DNA of 64,000 bases from Stenopsyche tienmushanensis (Eukaryota > Arthropoda > Insecta > Trichoptera > Stenopsychidae): contig WACJ01000044.1 in NCBI GenBank assembly GCA_008973525.1, positions 868,001 to 932,000 on the forward strand, read 5' to 3'. Numbering within the stretch: position 1 is the first letter of the stretch; the number at the start of each line of letters is the position of its first letter. Under the pieces are notes generated by a model that saw nothing but the letters and a program-made list of their open reading frames with translations, did no database searches and was not told where the DNA came from. A program made the translations under genes and the position numbers. Shown here one piece after another: positions 1 through 11,993 of the stretch.

Positions 1-885
1 GTCATTATTTATTCCAGATATCGTTCATTGCCGCCGGGCGCCGAGAAAACCGCTTAATGGCTAACAAAACTGCGCCACACAAAAATATGCTTCTCCAATG
101 TACACATAGGCGTGTTTAATGAAGTGTTCAAACAATGTTCGCCGGTTGAATGTCTTCCGTCAGTTTCGTCACGTCTGATACTTCCGCGAGCCGAAGAAAG
201 TCAGCTCGAGTAATTGATTCAGAGTCGTAAACACGCAGTCATGGAAGACATGGAAGGACACCTCTGTGATGTACACACGATGTACGCAAATATCGCCATG
301 AGATATGGATATTAATAGATGGACGTCTTCCATGTTTAGCATGCAGAGCTGGGCGCTAGACGTCGACTATGGCGAAAATTTAAGATCTGGTATGTAAAAG
401 ACGTCCATGATGATCTTAATATTCAACGACGTCGTTCGGCGTTTGAGAATATGTAAAAAACGTAGATAAAAATGTTGGCAACTACTGATTATGAATTAGA
501 AAATAGAATGCCGAAGAACGTGATGGCGTTCATTTAGAATTCTATGCGGATTTTGAAAGTATTACCATATAAATAATGCATAGACATTAAATTTGTGTAC
601 TTCAAGGCGAGGGATCGCCAGATCAAGTGTTACCAAATTAACTTTGTTATGGCCATCGAATTGTTAATAAGAGTGCATTTTTTTATATTTAGCGATCGAA
701 TCACAAGCATAAAAATAGTTTTGGACCTTTCCTTTAGTAATTTTCTATATGAACCGCTGATAAATAGAAAATATACACAAGGGATTGTTGTAACAAAATA
801 TTATGGATTTGAAAAACCTAGTTTTTTATTTAATATATTGATTCCAAATTTCTACAATATTTTAAACTGGATCGTTATATTATAT
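1..885. other. Unique AT-rich sequence, no gene seen
   Basis: The only sizeable open frame (595-957, plus) starts at a non-ATG codon, has AT-driven composition and carries no recognisable motif. I see no repeat shared with the rest of the window. Confidence 0.6.
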
Positions 886-945
886 CAGGGCTTTGAACCG
901 TTATTTTTTATCATTTCGGTTTTCGTTCCGATTCTGTTCCGGGTC
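886..945 (+). mobile_element. Terminal fragment of a hAT-like element (family M)
   Basis: The fragment begins CAGGGCTTTGAACCG, which resembles a hAT-type terminus, and continues with a CGGTTTTCGTTCCG motif. The reverse complement of 29860-29933 has the same layout, and part of it recurs near 28660-28730. No second end or target duplication is visible here, so this is an isolated terminus. The hAT assignment rests on the CAGGG start and is tentative. Confidence 0.4.
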
Positions 946-995
946 AAGGGCTCATAAGGCCATAAGATTATTTTCGTCTGTTGACTTTGCAGAAC

Positions 996-1170
996 AATAC
1001 AGTCGCAAATATCCATCAGAAGCTCGTGGAAGTTTATGGTAGTGATGTGATAAGTCGACAACGTGTCACGAAATGGGTTGTTCAAAGAAGACCGAACAGA
1101 TACTCACGACGATGCAAAGAGTGGGAGATCATTATTGATTTCTGACGAATTTGTGCAAAATAACTTATAG
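996..1170 (+). pseudogene. Mariner transposase N-terminal fragment (pseudogene)
   Basis: The conceptual translation from 996 contains NIHQKLVEVYGSDVISRQ followed by VTKW. This is the helix-turn-helix region of mariner-family transposases, which read IH..LV.VYG.D..SR..V.KW. After about 1080 the frame shifts, and the reading resumes at 1099 with DTHDDAKSGRSLLISDEF, matching the D..D..RSGRP linker of the same family. A TAG closes it at 1168-1170. The catalytic DDD domain and both inverted repeats are absent, so this is a dead fragment of about 58 codons against the usual 340 or so. It is a different relic from the one at 60.2-60.7 kb, which keeps the C-terminal half. Confidence 0.7.
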
Positions 1171-1356
1171 AAATTTTTCGAAGTCTCTTTGGTGATATTA
1201 AATATAGACAAAGCAGGCGCCCGCCACGGGCGCAACTGGGCTTGGGATGCAAAACGCAGAATACCGACCCGATCGAGAGTTGCACATGCTTTTTTTTATT
1301 CATGACATAACATGAACCAACACTGATTGACTCTGTCCATTTTTATATGAATGGCA

Positions 1357-1410
1357 TCCGATCGCGAGGCGCTTATTCGTCATCAGCGGTCCGAAAAGCG
1401 GACCGATTGG
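1357..1410 (-). repeat. Dispersed repeat family K, copy 1
   Basis: This 54-bp stretch, running from CCGATCGCGAGGCGC to GGACCGATTGG, matches the reverse complement of 24199-24253 with a few substitutions and one 2-nt length difference. Both copies contain an imperfect GGTCCG...CGGACC inverted repeat. I do not recognise the parent element. Confidence 0.55.
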
Positions 1411-2845
1411 ACACATACACTTTGTGGCCGCTCAGTCTTCTTTTAGATCACGGAAACAAAGTAGCGTCTAGATGCTTTTTATCGTAGTAATTTTTTTTTC
1501 AAACAATAACCGCCATCTATAGGTTAGGTCGGGTACTTTTGGGACTATGTTTGTATATTATTTTAAAATATGCATTATAGTAGTATTTAATTTACTGCAA
1601 TTATAATGGAATTAGTTTTATATTTTTATATATTTAATAGATTTCCGGGGGTTTGTACGAATTTTGATTACAAGTCTTAAAAATAAATAATCTACATAAG
1701 GTGATTCATCTGCCAGCTTCTTATATTTGATCAAGATGACGTTATCTAATGATTTATTGTGATCTGTTTAATAATGTAAAAAATAGAGCATTTCAGGTTT
1801 TTTTAAATTTTAATCCCAAAAAGAACTTCACTCTATCTCCATTGGGATTATTTCTCAAACGATCAATTCATTTGCTCGAATGACCCAACTGTTAAACTCG
1901 TCCAATTCGCATGTTGAGTATTTATGAGACCCAGACGAGGAGATCCTTGCGGCAATTACCAGGACGTGCTTTTGTTGCCGCAAACTTCTCTCTTCTTGCC
2001 CCGAAGACTTTATATATATATATAGCTTTAGTTGGTCGCAGACAGATTCTTCGCTAAAAAGAGGATTCCTCGAAAACAAACAGGATAATTTATTCGCGCT
2101 GTATATTTAGCGCACCCGAAGGAATCGACGCGTCCGACTTCGGAGTCTAATTTGCGAATTGGCCACGCGGTGTGCCAAATCGTTTCAGTAGACATTGAAC
2201 TTGTCCGTGTCTTTTTTATTTGGGTCTGCGATGCAGCAAGTCAACTTTCTTCCCACTGAAGTCGGTTTCCGGTACAAAAAAGAAGTATGCGCCTAGCGGT
2301 GCGTGTTAAGCATAAAAGAACGGCACCTGCTGCCTACGGCAACCGACACATGGGAAGATTCCGTCCACAATGGACAATTATGCAGGAGTGCCATTTCAAC
2401 CGTAAAAGAAATGGACTGACCATGCCCTTTTTGGTCATCGAGCTAGGCATCGATCGTGCCGAGTTCGATTTTTGTATGGATGGCCGCGGATGAGGAAGAA
2501 AGTGCAATCGATATGTGGGCAAAGAAAATGAATAATTACGCGGTACTTAACCGGAATATTTATGATTGGAGATCACGTACGCAGGCAATGTAGAATGACA
2601 CATACGCGGAACGCAAGACCAAAAACATAGTAATATAATTTGAATACGATAAGATAAGAGCATTTGAGGCCATTCAAATAGATGCGGAGCTGCATCTTAA
2701 AGTGTGTCGCTAGAAAAAACAAAAATTTCGAAACACTTTAAGATTTAAATAAGTGTTAAATTGTAATTTATGATCACATCAAGTATTCATCGGACGTTAT
2801 GACCTCCTATACTTGATTGCTTGCCAAAATTCGAATGGCTTGTTA
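1411..2845. other. Intergenic or intronic sequence, nothing identified
   Basis: It is mostly unique and AT-rich, with a short TA tract near 2011-2024 and a more GC-balanced patch at about 2100-2560. Open frames on both strands at 2287-2522 overlap each other and carry no motif. An AGTGTTAA string at 2752-2759 resembles a TTAA-type element end but has no visible partner. Confidence 0.5.
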
Positions 2846-2925
2846 ACTCGTTGATGAGGAATCCCGCATATACTGCGAACGGACTCGAGTGATAAAGAAC
2901 GTGCAAGGCTTTCTAGCTAAGTACA
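2846..2925 (+). repeat. Dispersed repeat family G, block a only
   Basis: The string TTGATGAGGAATCCCGCATA followed by GCGAAC...CTCGAGTGAT recurs with substitutions at about 16850, 19845 and, reversed, at 45240-45290. Only block a of the family is present here. The parent element is unknown. Confidence 0.5.
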
Positions 2926-4168
2926 GGGACTTTGGTTTGATACCAAATATTTTTAATTATATATAGGTTTGTTCATTAGAAGTAAGTAGGACAGAACTAA
3001 TCCGACAGTTCTGTAAATGCTCAATATCTTCCCAGGCAGATTATTTAGGAAAAAAGCATCTAATCAGCACAGGTTGAATAGGAAGGATGGTCAAGTAATC
3101 GGTTCACTCCGGACGAACCGTTGATCTAAGATTTTATCCAGGTAATGCCGTCTTTAAAAGCCGCATATCAAAAGGTTTCGTTCGCAGAAGGGCGCCAATG
3201 GAAAATGTTTAATCCTCAGAAGCAAATAAGTTCCCTTTCAAACGAAAATATTGAACAAATAAGTATCGGATTCGTCGAAGCCGTGAATTGGAATTGGGTC
3301 GGGCGTGTTGGTTGTGTCTTGTAGCGTTCGAGCTTAGGCCATTATAAAAGCGCACATTCGAGGCATCAACACGTGAAATAATTAATCTATTAAGTTTTTG
3401 ATTAATGCTCTTTGGGAAACATTCAAAAACTCGCATGGATGGAAAAGGCTTGTCCCATTTACAAACAACGCGCTGATAAATGACGTTAATCGTCAGTCAT
3501 TCATTCGTTAAATGCCTCCAAATGAGATGCAGGAATCATTAACGACTTTTTGGTTAATGCCAGGCAATTAATAGTGGAGCGTATTTATACGCTCTCTTGG
3601 AAGGCTTTGATCAGTCGCTCGATCATTGGATGTAAAAGCGAATTTGAAAATCCCTAGTGTCACGATATTTGGAGCGATGTCTCGGATGATTCGGTTCAGT
3701 GGACGACCGAAGAAGTTAATTGAGCATAAACGGAAGACGAATCCGAGCTGCCGAGCAGAGATGCATAGTCATTTCGGCTTTTTTCCGATTCCTCAACACC
3801 TGATACCGTAGAAAGTCGACACGAATTGTTCTGTAATTATTTGATCGACGGATGGTGTCCAATGACGGAGCTAATTGCGGACATCTCTATGTACGCGTAC
3901 GGAGCTGTCAGATGAGTCTTCCTACAAATTTGGGTGTTTAAAGCAAATATTCGAAGACAGATCCATGACTGGGCGATACAATGGGATTGCGTAAAACGAA
4001 TAGACGAGCGTAATTGGGGGCGTTGGCTTTTAATGATTGTGTAAATTTGACCCCACGAAGCGGATTTTTCGAACGCAATTATTGTCTTCTCAGAGATGGA
4101 ATAAAAACGTTGCTTTTGGCATATATTTAAAAATTGAAATCTAAACTACATGCACTTTTATGCGCCAA
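2926..4168. other. Unique sequence, no gene seen
   Basis: This stretch has more balanced base composition than the flanks but no convincing open frame, splice-bounded exon or repeat. It could contain regulatory sequence, but nothing here proves it. Confidence 0.5.
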
Positions 4169-4172
4169 TTAA

Positions 4173-4560
4173 CACATTAATGTCTGGGCCTGCATTAACG
4201 CGCGATGAAAATTATCTAGCTTTAACTTGGAAAAAATGTTATACGAACATAATATAGATTTAATTTTTTTTCTAGAGATGATAGTACATACACGTATCAA
4301 TATTTTAATCATATAAAATATATGCAAATCGATCGGCAAAATATATTATATTGTATTTTAAAAAATATTTAAAACAAAAACTTTTAACATTTTATTGTGC
4401 TGATACACGCACCACATATTGAAAACCACTATTGTGTTTAAATATATTGATGCAGTAAACCTTTTCGTAGCCACCACTGAAATTTCGTTTAAATCTATCG
4501 GCTGATTTAAGAATTATATACATTTCATGAAAGATAAGTAGAATTTTAAGATTTTTTGTG
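4173..4560 (+). mobile_element. TTAA-flanked piggyBac-like miniature element, copy 1
   Basis: This copy is flanked by TTAA at 4169-4172 and 4561-4564, and both ends start with CAC when read inward. Its interior matches 11590-11895 over about 300 bp: the AGAGATGATAGTA block, the GCACCACA.ATTGAAAACCACTA block and the TCTAT..GCTG.TTT.AGAATT block. The element is 388 bp and encodes nothing. TTAA target duplications are diagnostic of the piggyBac superfamily. The ends are more diverged here than in the second copy, so this is an older insertion. Confidence 0.6.
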
Positions 4561-4564
4561 TTAA

Positions 4565-5819
4565 TAAAAATATCAATATTTTGATATATAAATTTTAAAC
4601 CTAGCATTCTTCAACATGTTGACAATGCAGATTTGAAATTGAGAGTTACAAGTTTAACCGCTAAATCTGAGACTACCTACAGGTTCATATTAATCCCAAT
4701 ATTGCACAATTTTAGAATCTTTAGATCTTGTAGAAATTTATTATCTTGACTTAAAAAATAAACGAGGTCCTAAGTAGGAATTTATAACAAAAAATCAATG
4801 GATTGATATAATTAACACTTGATGTGGCGAATACTTTATTTTGTGGCAATTTTTAATATCATCCCCCATATTCATTGTCACATTTTATCACAATTTTTCA
4901 ACGTCATTTAGAAAATTACTTAAAAATTACCCCCGCAACCGTTGAGGTTATTATTTTTTAGTTTGGGCGCATTTAGTGGCTAGTTTTTAAAAAAGTGACA
5001 GGATTTTAATTAAAAACTTAGCGTTAAATTTGCGCAAAAAAGAGTTTCGCGCTAATTACGTACTATGGAAACCCCAAACCGAGGACGTCAAAATATAAAA
5101 CTGTTCGAAGCATCTGGGTTTCGAAAGCTCTTTTTTGTCTATTCTGTATTATTTTCATACACAAACATCGCTTAAAAAGGGCCAAAGACTGCTATTTTGA
5201 ATGTATTCCGTTTCGCAACGCAAAATTACCGGCACGAATGAAATTACACAGACGAGATGTCTAATATCCACCGATACTGTATCATTACGAAGCCCAATTG
5301 TCGATTTGTAATTTAGTACGCGTGCCTTTACTAAAAATAAAAAATATCGGCAAGTATTTTATCACGTTTATCACACTTGTTGTCCAAGTTTCGAAATCGT
5401 GTTGTATCCCATCCTCGAGCGAATTCATTGTTACGATATCCAAGGCCCAAAACATAATACATTTCTAATTGACGGTTCATGTTTATGACGTGAGAAATTC
5501 TAGATTCTCCTTCGAGATAATCGCACCCAAATTTAGGGGCATTAATAAAGATATTTAGTTTTCAGAATGTAGGGGGGGATATCTCGTTCATTATCCTCCC
5601 TTGTAATCGTAAAAATAATTGTTACTCAGTCCACCGACGATATGTAAACCTGTGCAGGCCCCCCTAATAAACAATTGAATTAATTGTGCCCAGTCACGAC
5701 ACGGTTAAATGAAATGTTTTAAGTTATACACGGCAAAGAGGAAGAAAAAAAGAAATTTACGAGCGAGTCTTTCCTGTTCACGGAAGAGGTACTTTTCTCC
5801 AGTACGAAGCTATTAAAAC
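4565..5819. other. Mostly unique sequence with an isolated TTAACACTTGA end-like motif
   Basis: TTAACACTTGATGTGGCGAA at 4812-4831 resembles 9666-9683 (TAACACTTGATTTGGCGA) and, reversed, about 62327-62336. It may be an end of a second TTAA-inserting family, but no opposite end is seen. The rest is featureless. A GGGGGG run lies at about 5572-5577. Confidence 0.4.
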
Positions 5820-6604
5820 CTAATCTAGGGGAACGTCTCTGGACTGGATAAAGAGGGGTCGAGTCCTCAGGAGAATAAACAGTCTTTCACCTCTGAAAGC
5901 TGCTCCAGCTAATGCAGACACGACCCAGATATTGTTCTTCAAAGAAATCCGTCTCGAATCAAATATTTGCGTCCCGATTGTTTTACAGCAGAACCTTCGG
6001 GGACAGCGGATTATCTCCTCCAAGACATAACGACGGCGTTTAAAAAAATGTCGCCGATGGAAACGACTTAATCCGAAAGAGCGTTTAAACGATTCGCCGA
6101 GAAGACAATTTAAAAGTGAAATTCGAAACGAAACGAAATTTGCCATATCGACTATTATGAAACAAAGCTCTTTAACATCCATATAGAAAAGTGCCAGAGA
6201 TTCAATGTCGATGTAAATTTGATATTTGACAATTACTGATAATGCAATTTGAAGCGAAATCAATTAGATGAACTATGCTGTTACTGTAAATGCGATACCA
6301 ATCAACGCTGAGTGACTTTTTATGGGCATATTTGGATCATATTGATGTGTCTGATGTCTATTTTCAGCGAACAGCATCTAAAACATCCAGGCGTCACATT
6401 TAGATGACATTGAAACAATTGCATAAGAATATTACCCATTCGAGTATCGATCTATTGTTTGTTTGGGTCTTCAATTACAACAATTCTGCTTCAGTTAACA
6501 ATGCAGATTAAACGACGCCACTGGACCATTGTTATTTTGGTCCAAACGAAAAAATATTTTGGGTTTCCCTAGAGTGAACGATGCGTTCGATGAAAAATAA
6601 TTTA
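5820..6604. other. GC-richer unique block with a long but unsupported open frame
   Basis: A 147-codon open frame runs 6263-5820 on the minus strand. It starts at TTG, its first ATG is well inside, and it has no family motif. In sequence of this composition one frame of this size is not remarkable. The block is noticeably less AT-rich than its flanks and has no repeat in the window, so it may be conserved non-coding DNA. That last point is inference. Confidence 0.4.
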
Positions 6605-6607
6605 TTC

Positions 6608-6712
6608 AATTATCCGGATTTAACGCAGCACGATTATGGTCGACCTCGGCAGTCCGGATAATCGAGATTTTTACTGTTTTGGCTCGAGGCAGCTGGAAAG
6701 CAATTCGGATAA
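6608..6712. repeat. Cluster of CGGATAAT motifs resembling a pogo-type terminus
   Basis: TTATCCGGA at 6609-6617 and TCCGGATAA at 6653-6661 form a short inverted repeat. The second continues as CCGGATAATCGAGATTTTTACTG (6654-6676 in pieces), whose reverse complement starts CAGTA and reads CTCGATTATCCGG, like pogo/Tigger-type ends. A further TTCGGATAATT lies at about 6703. A related double motif is at 54429-54459. Confidence 0.35.
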
Positions 6713-6719
6713 TTGTATG

Positions 6720-9665
6720 TTTTCTCTGGCCGAAATGACCGCCAATAACATCATAGGAATGAAAGAATATCGAAACGTCAAGATCATTGAACTTTTTCAA
6801 TCAGATATTCAGTTTTTATTGTTATTACCACGCTATAAAGATTTGGCGAGGATGAGACCCCGACTGTGCGTAGTTGGGCTAATGTTTTAAGCTTGAAACT
6901 TATTCAATTAGGCCATCAATCGGATCACTGGATGGATATAAGCTCCCAATTTAGATGCGATTGCTCCTCCGCTAAGGAATACAATGGTATTTAGTATTCG
7001 CGGATTTGGCTAATCTAAGCCGCGGATCGTGCTGCATGCAATTAGTTGAATGGCTGCAAGTGCCTCCTTCTTGTATTTTTGGACGTCGAGTTGTGAATAT
7101 TCATAGTCTACGTGCCATTCACGTGTCATATGTAAATTTGGGATCGGGAGCACTTTGATCCCAGTATACCTGGCCACATATATAATCCCAAACAATGCCA
7201 TCTCTCATGGAACTGCGGTCTTGCAAAATGGCACATTAGCGAATCCTGGAGCAACGAGGGGGTGGGATGCGATGCTTTATGTAAATAGGTGATACAAGTT
7301 TACTCAAAGATAAGCTGCATGTTGAGAAACACAAGGGCGAGCGGCCCCGAGAGGCAATTAAACTCGGATATTATTTCTTATCACGAGATTTCTGTCTTTG
7401 TTCTTTCGCAATTTTATTCTCTCGCGAGAGGCGCTTTACGGTCTTACGGCACAATGGCGATCGCTTCTACGGCCCGAGCATAAATTATAATAAAAAAGAA
7501 GACGTCCAAGGAAAAAAGGAGATATTTTACAAATCCACAATACCCCTATTTCAGAGATAGAAGGGAAGCGCGAAAGAAAAAGGTCGCGGAATTAGTAATT
7601 CATAGTAGCGTACTGCTACTGACGCAAGGCCCCGCGCTACATAAGGATACACACGGACCGGGACGAGGATTCATTCAATTTAATGTAATTCATAAGACGA
7701 ATTATATTAAATTCGAAGGCTGCCAGATTTACAAAGGGATGCCAACGCGCAAAAAATGATTCATCTCGTTTCGGGCCCTCGAAAAATGGCAATACCCGAA
7801 AGTGGCGACACTTTTCACCCCGTATTTATCCCATCAATCCGGGCATAATTCAAGCGGCAATCGAATGCACAACCGGCTATAAATTGGGCCAATAATAAAA
7901 TACGATTTTCAACAATCTAGCCATTATTTGCAAAATTGCTTATCACAAGTCCTGTATACATATTTTTGTATAAAAACATTCATAAATATGAATAATCTAA
8001 GCAATTTGCTTATATGAAAAGTTCAAACATATTGGGTCCAGTATACAAATAAACAAGCAATTTTAAGCGATGTGTACATAATTAATAAAAATATTTATTA
8101 TGTTCATTATGACAACCCTGAACAAGAAATGTTCAAAATCCCTAAATGATCCTGTAGGACAGCGCGTATAAGCTAGGACAACAAAGTCGCCTTTAGATAA
8201 TAAAATATGTAAGTCAACTTTTTAGCCTATTCTGTAAATTTATCCCATTTATATAAAATCCCCTATTCATACAAAAGATGTCCCTCATTAATTTGTAGCC
8301 GATCACTATGACGTAAATTTCCATACCGATCTGTTGTTTATAATGATTTTGCGGTCGTTGTTGAGAATTTAGGGTGCGAAATCGATCCAGAAAGATGAAA
8401 ATGGTATTATTCGAGTAATAATATTGAAAAAATCCGCCTATTACATGGATGAGCGACGCTAAAAGATCAAATACGTATTAAAAAAATATAGCAAAGAAAA
8501 TCGCAAAGGTTTTTTAGGGCTTCCCGAGGACGAAGGCGATTCATTTATCTTCTTTAGCCGTTCGCCATATTCCGTAAAAATGTACGTCATTTTACAAGAT
8601 CAAATAAGCGAAGTACTCCAAAGACAAATGAAATGTATTACACTTCATAAAAAATGAATGACGCCACGTATAGGGCCCGAAAAATGTATGACGCGAGATA
8701 AAAAAGGCCATTGAAAATTCTGCGCTGGCGAAAAATAATTTGGCAAAGTCCTGCTTTAAAAACAATTTTTATTAGTTAGGCGATCATAATCGGGTATGCG
8801 ATATGGCACAATCGAGCAGGCCCTATTGGTCGCCAGTAAACGATATTAATTTGGATTGACACTATCAGATTGAAATGCTTGTATGCACCGGTTAATAGGT
8901 CAGTTAAATATGCTATAAAAGCGCAAGAATTTTCCGCAATCGCATGATTGTGCCACCTAAACATTGGTAATCATATTTTGGAATATCGATTGCATGACCT
9001 AAAAGCGTAGCCATTTTTCCGAAAGAAATGCATCGACGTGAGCTGTTAATGCAATATTGCACTGAAAGCAACGAAATGTAAGTGGGGAATGAAATTTCTT
9101 CGGAGCTGATGGAACAATGGGAAAACCCTCAACCTATTTAGATTAAATTAAAGGTTCAAAATAGAGTGAGAGCTCTCAGAGTAACAGTCTATTGGGCGCT
9201 GGTGGATCAATTAAGACCACGAAATGAATGTGGCGATACAAATCTATTTTTACACAGTGTTGTTATAAATGCATTAAATGGACCATTTAGAAGATCCAAT
9301 GATGATAAAATGATCAATATTTGATTTGATAAGATTGTTATAAATCTCACTTCATCATAACTTGCGAGCTTTTGAATTTAAAGAGCTTTTTTAAAGCTCG
9401 TTGGAAGCATTTTAATATTAATTTTCAATAAAACACATTAAATAAGTCTGAATAGAAAAAATAGCTATATTCTATCATCCCTATATGTAAATACATAATG
9501 TACAACAAAATTTGTATGATGATCTAATGGGTGATTTAAAAAAAATGTGTTTGGCACGTGTTAATGGATGAATTTATAAGATTTAATCGATCTGATCTGA
9601 TCAAATATCAATGTCGGACTAATAAAACTAACAAATATCAAAATAATCGAGGTTTGAATTGGTAA
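6720..9665. other. Unique sequence, no gene seen
   Basis: This long stretch has alternating GC-balanced patches (about 7000-7900) and AT-rich patches. Open frames of 60-85 codons on both strands overlap each other and lack motifs or start context. I find no repeat shared with other parts of the window. Confidence 0.5.
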
Positions 9666-9690
9666 CACTTGATTTGGCGAATTCTGCATT
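9666..9690 (+). repeat. TAACACTTGATTTGGCGA motif, second copy
   Basis: This short element-end-like string is shared with 4812-4835, and similarity continues weakly for some tens of bases. In this copy the first T of TTAA is missing. Confidence 0.35.
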
Positions 9691-11559
9691 TTTATCCCAT
9701 ATCATTAGAATCGCGTTTGGGATCATATTTTTCGATTTCGCAATATGAATTTAACGGCATTCTGCCTCCGATTTGATGTTCGTCCATCGGCATAAATGCA
9801 GCGTTCGGAGTACAAAACCCGCACAGCAATATATTATTTCGTTTTCCGAGCTGCGGTTTCTACTTAACTCCATTATGATGGAATTGTAACTCAAATATTT
9901 GTAAACTTGTCACTCTGAGAGACAAGCATATGATTACTTCCTGTGAGAACGCAATATAATGGCGCTGCACTGGATGCATAATAGTTGTGTGAATTAAGAA
10001 TGCACAAAGGGCTGCACCGAAACGCAGTGATTTGGTTGAATATGCACGCGTTCGACTGGGTTTGTAAATTTGCGTCTGTATCTCCGATGATGTACTGTTA
10101 TTATTATGGACTTAAATTGAATCGGAATTGTACGAAAATATCATTAGGTTGCTTGATTTGTGCGCTGGTACATTAGCAATGATATATTTGATGGAATTTT
10201 TTGTTGTTGTTGTTCTTGGACTATTAAAAATGAATGTTAATCATTCAGCTGAGGGCAATTACCGTTAAGAACTTCCTCCATAAGTATTTGATTTAGTAAC
10301 TGAACTCGTTCTGACAATAACAGCTCTTCTTTACGAGTATGCGATTGAACGCGGAGGCTTCACCGCGAATACGTAAAGCCAATATTTTATCACTTCCTTA
10401 TGCAGTCTAGACGCTAAGTGCATATTAAAACGGAAGTTCCGATACTTCATCATGCAAGTTTCGCCGATTATTGCCCATTTGAATAATCGTCACCGAGGAG
10501 ACACCGCGAATTGTTTTCGTTTCTTAGGATCTTCGTTGCTATGGACAAAAAAGCCTCGATGAAGAAAATAAATTAACAAACTTGGCGATGGAGAACGCTC
10601 CAATAAAGTTGATCAGGCCGCGTGAAATAAATCAAGCGGGAAAGCCCTGAGCAAATAGTGAAAAAGAGAGCCGATTAATAGAAAGCAGAACCAGCTCGAG
10701 GATAGGGTGGAGAAGCGGGCGGATTTGAAAGCGGAAAAGGGCGGCTATTCCACAAAAAAAAATATCCACCCCCGGTAAATAGCCTCCTTTTCAACACTTG
10801 CCCCACTTATTTTAAGGAATTATTCCGTTGATTCCGAGAGCCGGATGAAATAAATCTCCCGATGATGAACACCTTCCCGAGGAACAAAATACACCTCTAT
10901 CAATTCGATCGCGACTACCGCGGAACGCGTAATTATTTCCCCCTTTACTTTCATCCCTTCGCTTTTTACGGATCAGCAGGCGTCTTCCAAAATAAAAATA
11001 AATCAGCAGAAACGTTTATATCTTTTTTCCGTTTGTGCACAATCCGCAAGGACCGCACAGTCCATATCCACGTGTTGCATTGTCTTTTTTGCGGGATATG
11101 TGGAAGAAGATATATGGCTCTGATTGTCAATGTAAGCCATATATTTACATAGAATTGATATTCGATAGGAAAGCATGCAAATACAAAAGCGTACCGGGTG
11201 GCTCAGAATTGAAATTGAATAAATCGCTCAACGGAAAATACAAAATATTAGGGCAGCATTTAATCTGGCCATCGCGAAATCTATTTGCATACGAGGACAA
11301 AAACATCGGTTTTATAAAATCTTCCAAATATACATATATACAGTAATCGAAATCGGGGTTAAAATATTCAACCCCCAAGCTGATAAAGTCCAAATCAAGA
11401 ATTTAAATGTATTGAAAAAGTATGCCACGTGAATTATTCAAGATCGATGGATATCGAATTCACATCTAAATCCCTTGAAGCCTTCAGATTATCACATGGA
11501 TAAACCTCTAAAACGCTCAGATTAATCGATAACGAAATTACATATTTAAAATTATGATA
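9691..11559. other. Unique sequence, no gene seen
   Basis: Overlapping open frames at 10862-11152 (plus), 11035-11346 (plus) and 11145-11393 (minus) lack motifs. The 10300-11000 part is GC-balanced and without repeats. Confidence 0.5.
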
Positions 11560-11563
11560 TTAA

Positions 11564-11989
11564 CACTTTACAGTCAGCGTTAACGTTCGCAACTTTAGTT
11601 TGAAAAAAATGTCATACAAACTTAATATAGTTTTAATTTTTTTTATAGAGATGATAGTAAACACTTGTGTCAATATTTTAAACGCATAAAACATATGTAA
11701 ATGTCATACGCCGCCAAAATATAGCAAATATGCACGATGAATTGATTGAATGTTGTCCTTATGTTTTGGTCGCGTGTTTATGTTGATACGCGCACCACAG
11801 ATTGAAAACCACTACAATGTTTATGTATACAGATGCAATAAACTCTTATGTAGATACCATAGAAAAATTGTTTCAATCTATTAACTGGTTTGAGAATTTT
11901 CATTCAATTTTACGAATTTAATGAATTTCTTGCGATAATCGACTGGATTTCGGATGAATTTAAGTGCGGAATACCCGGACTAAAAAGTG
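11564..11989 (+). mobile_element. TTAA-flanked piggyBac-like miniature element, copy 2 (best preserved)
   Basis: The element is 426 bp with intact TTAA at both borders (11560-11563 and 11990-11993). The left end reads CACTTTACAGTCAGCG, and the right end read inward is CACTTTTTAGTCCGGG, giving a terminal inverted repeat of about 16 bp with a few mismatches. The interior has no coding capacity. Its middle matches the copy at 4173-4560, and its right end, reversed, matches 18178-18300. TTAA target duplication together with short imperfect inverted repeats is the piggyBac-superfamily signature. The autonomous partner is not in the window. Confidence 0.75.
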
Positions 11990-11993
11990 TTAA

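Noticed and set aside
5820..6263. 147-codon open frame on the minus strand
   Set aside because: Non-ATG start, no family motif, no splice or promoter context. One frame of this size is plausible by chance in 64 kb.
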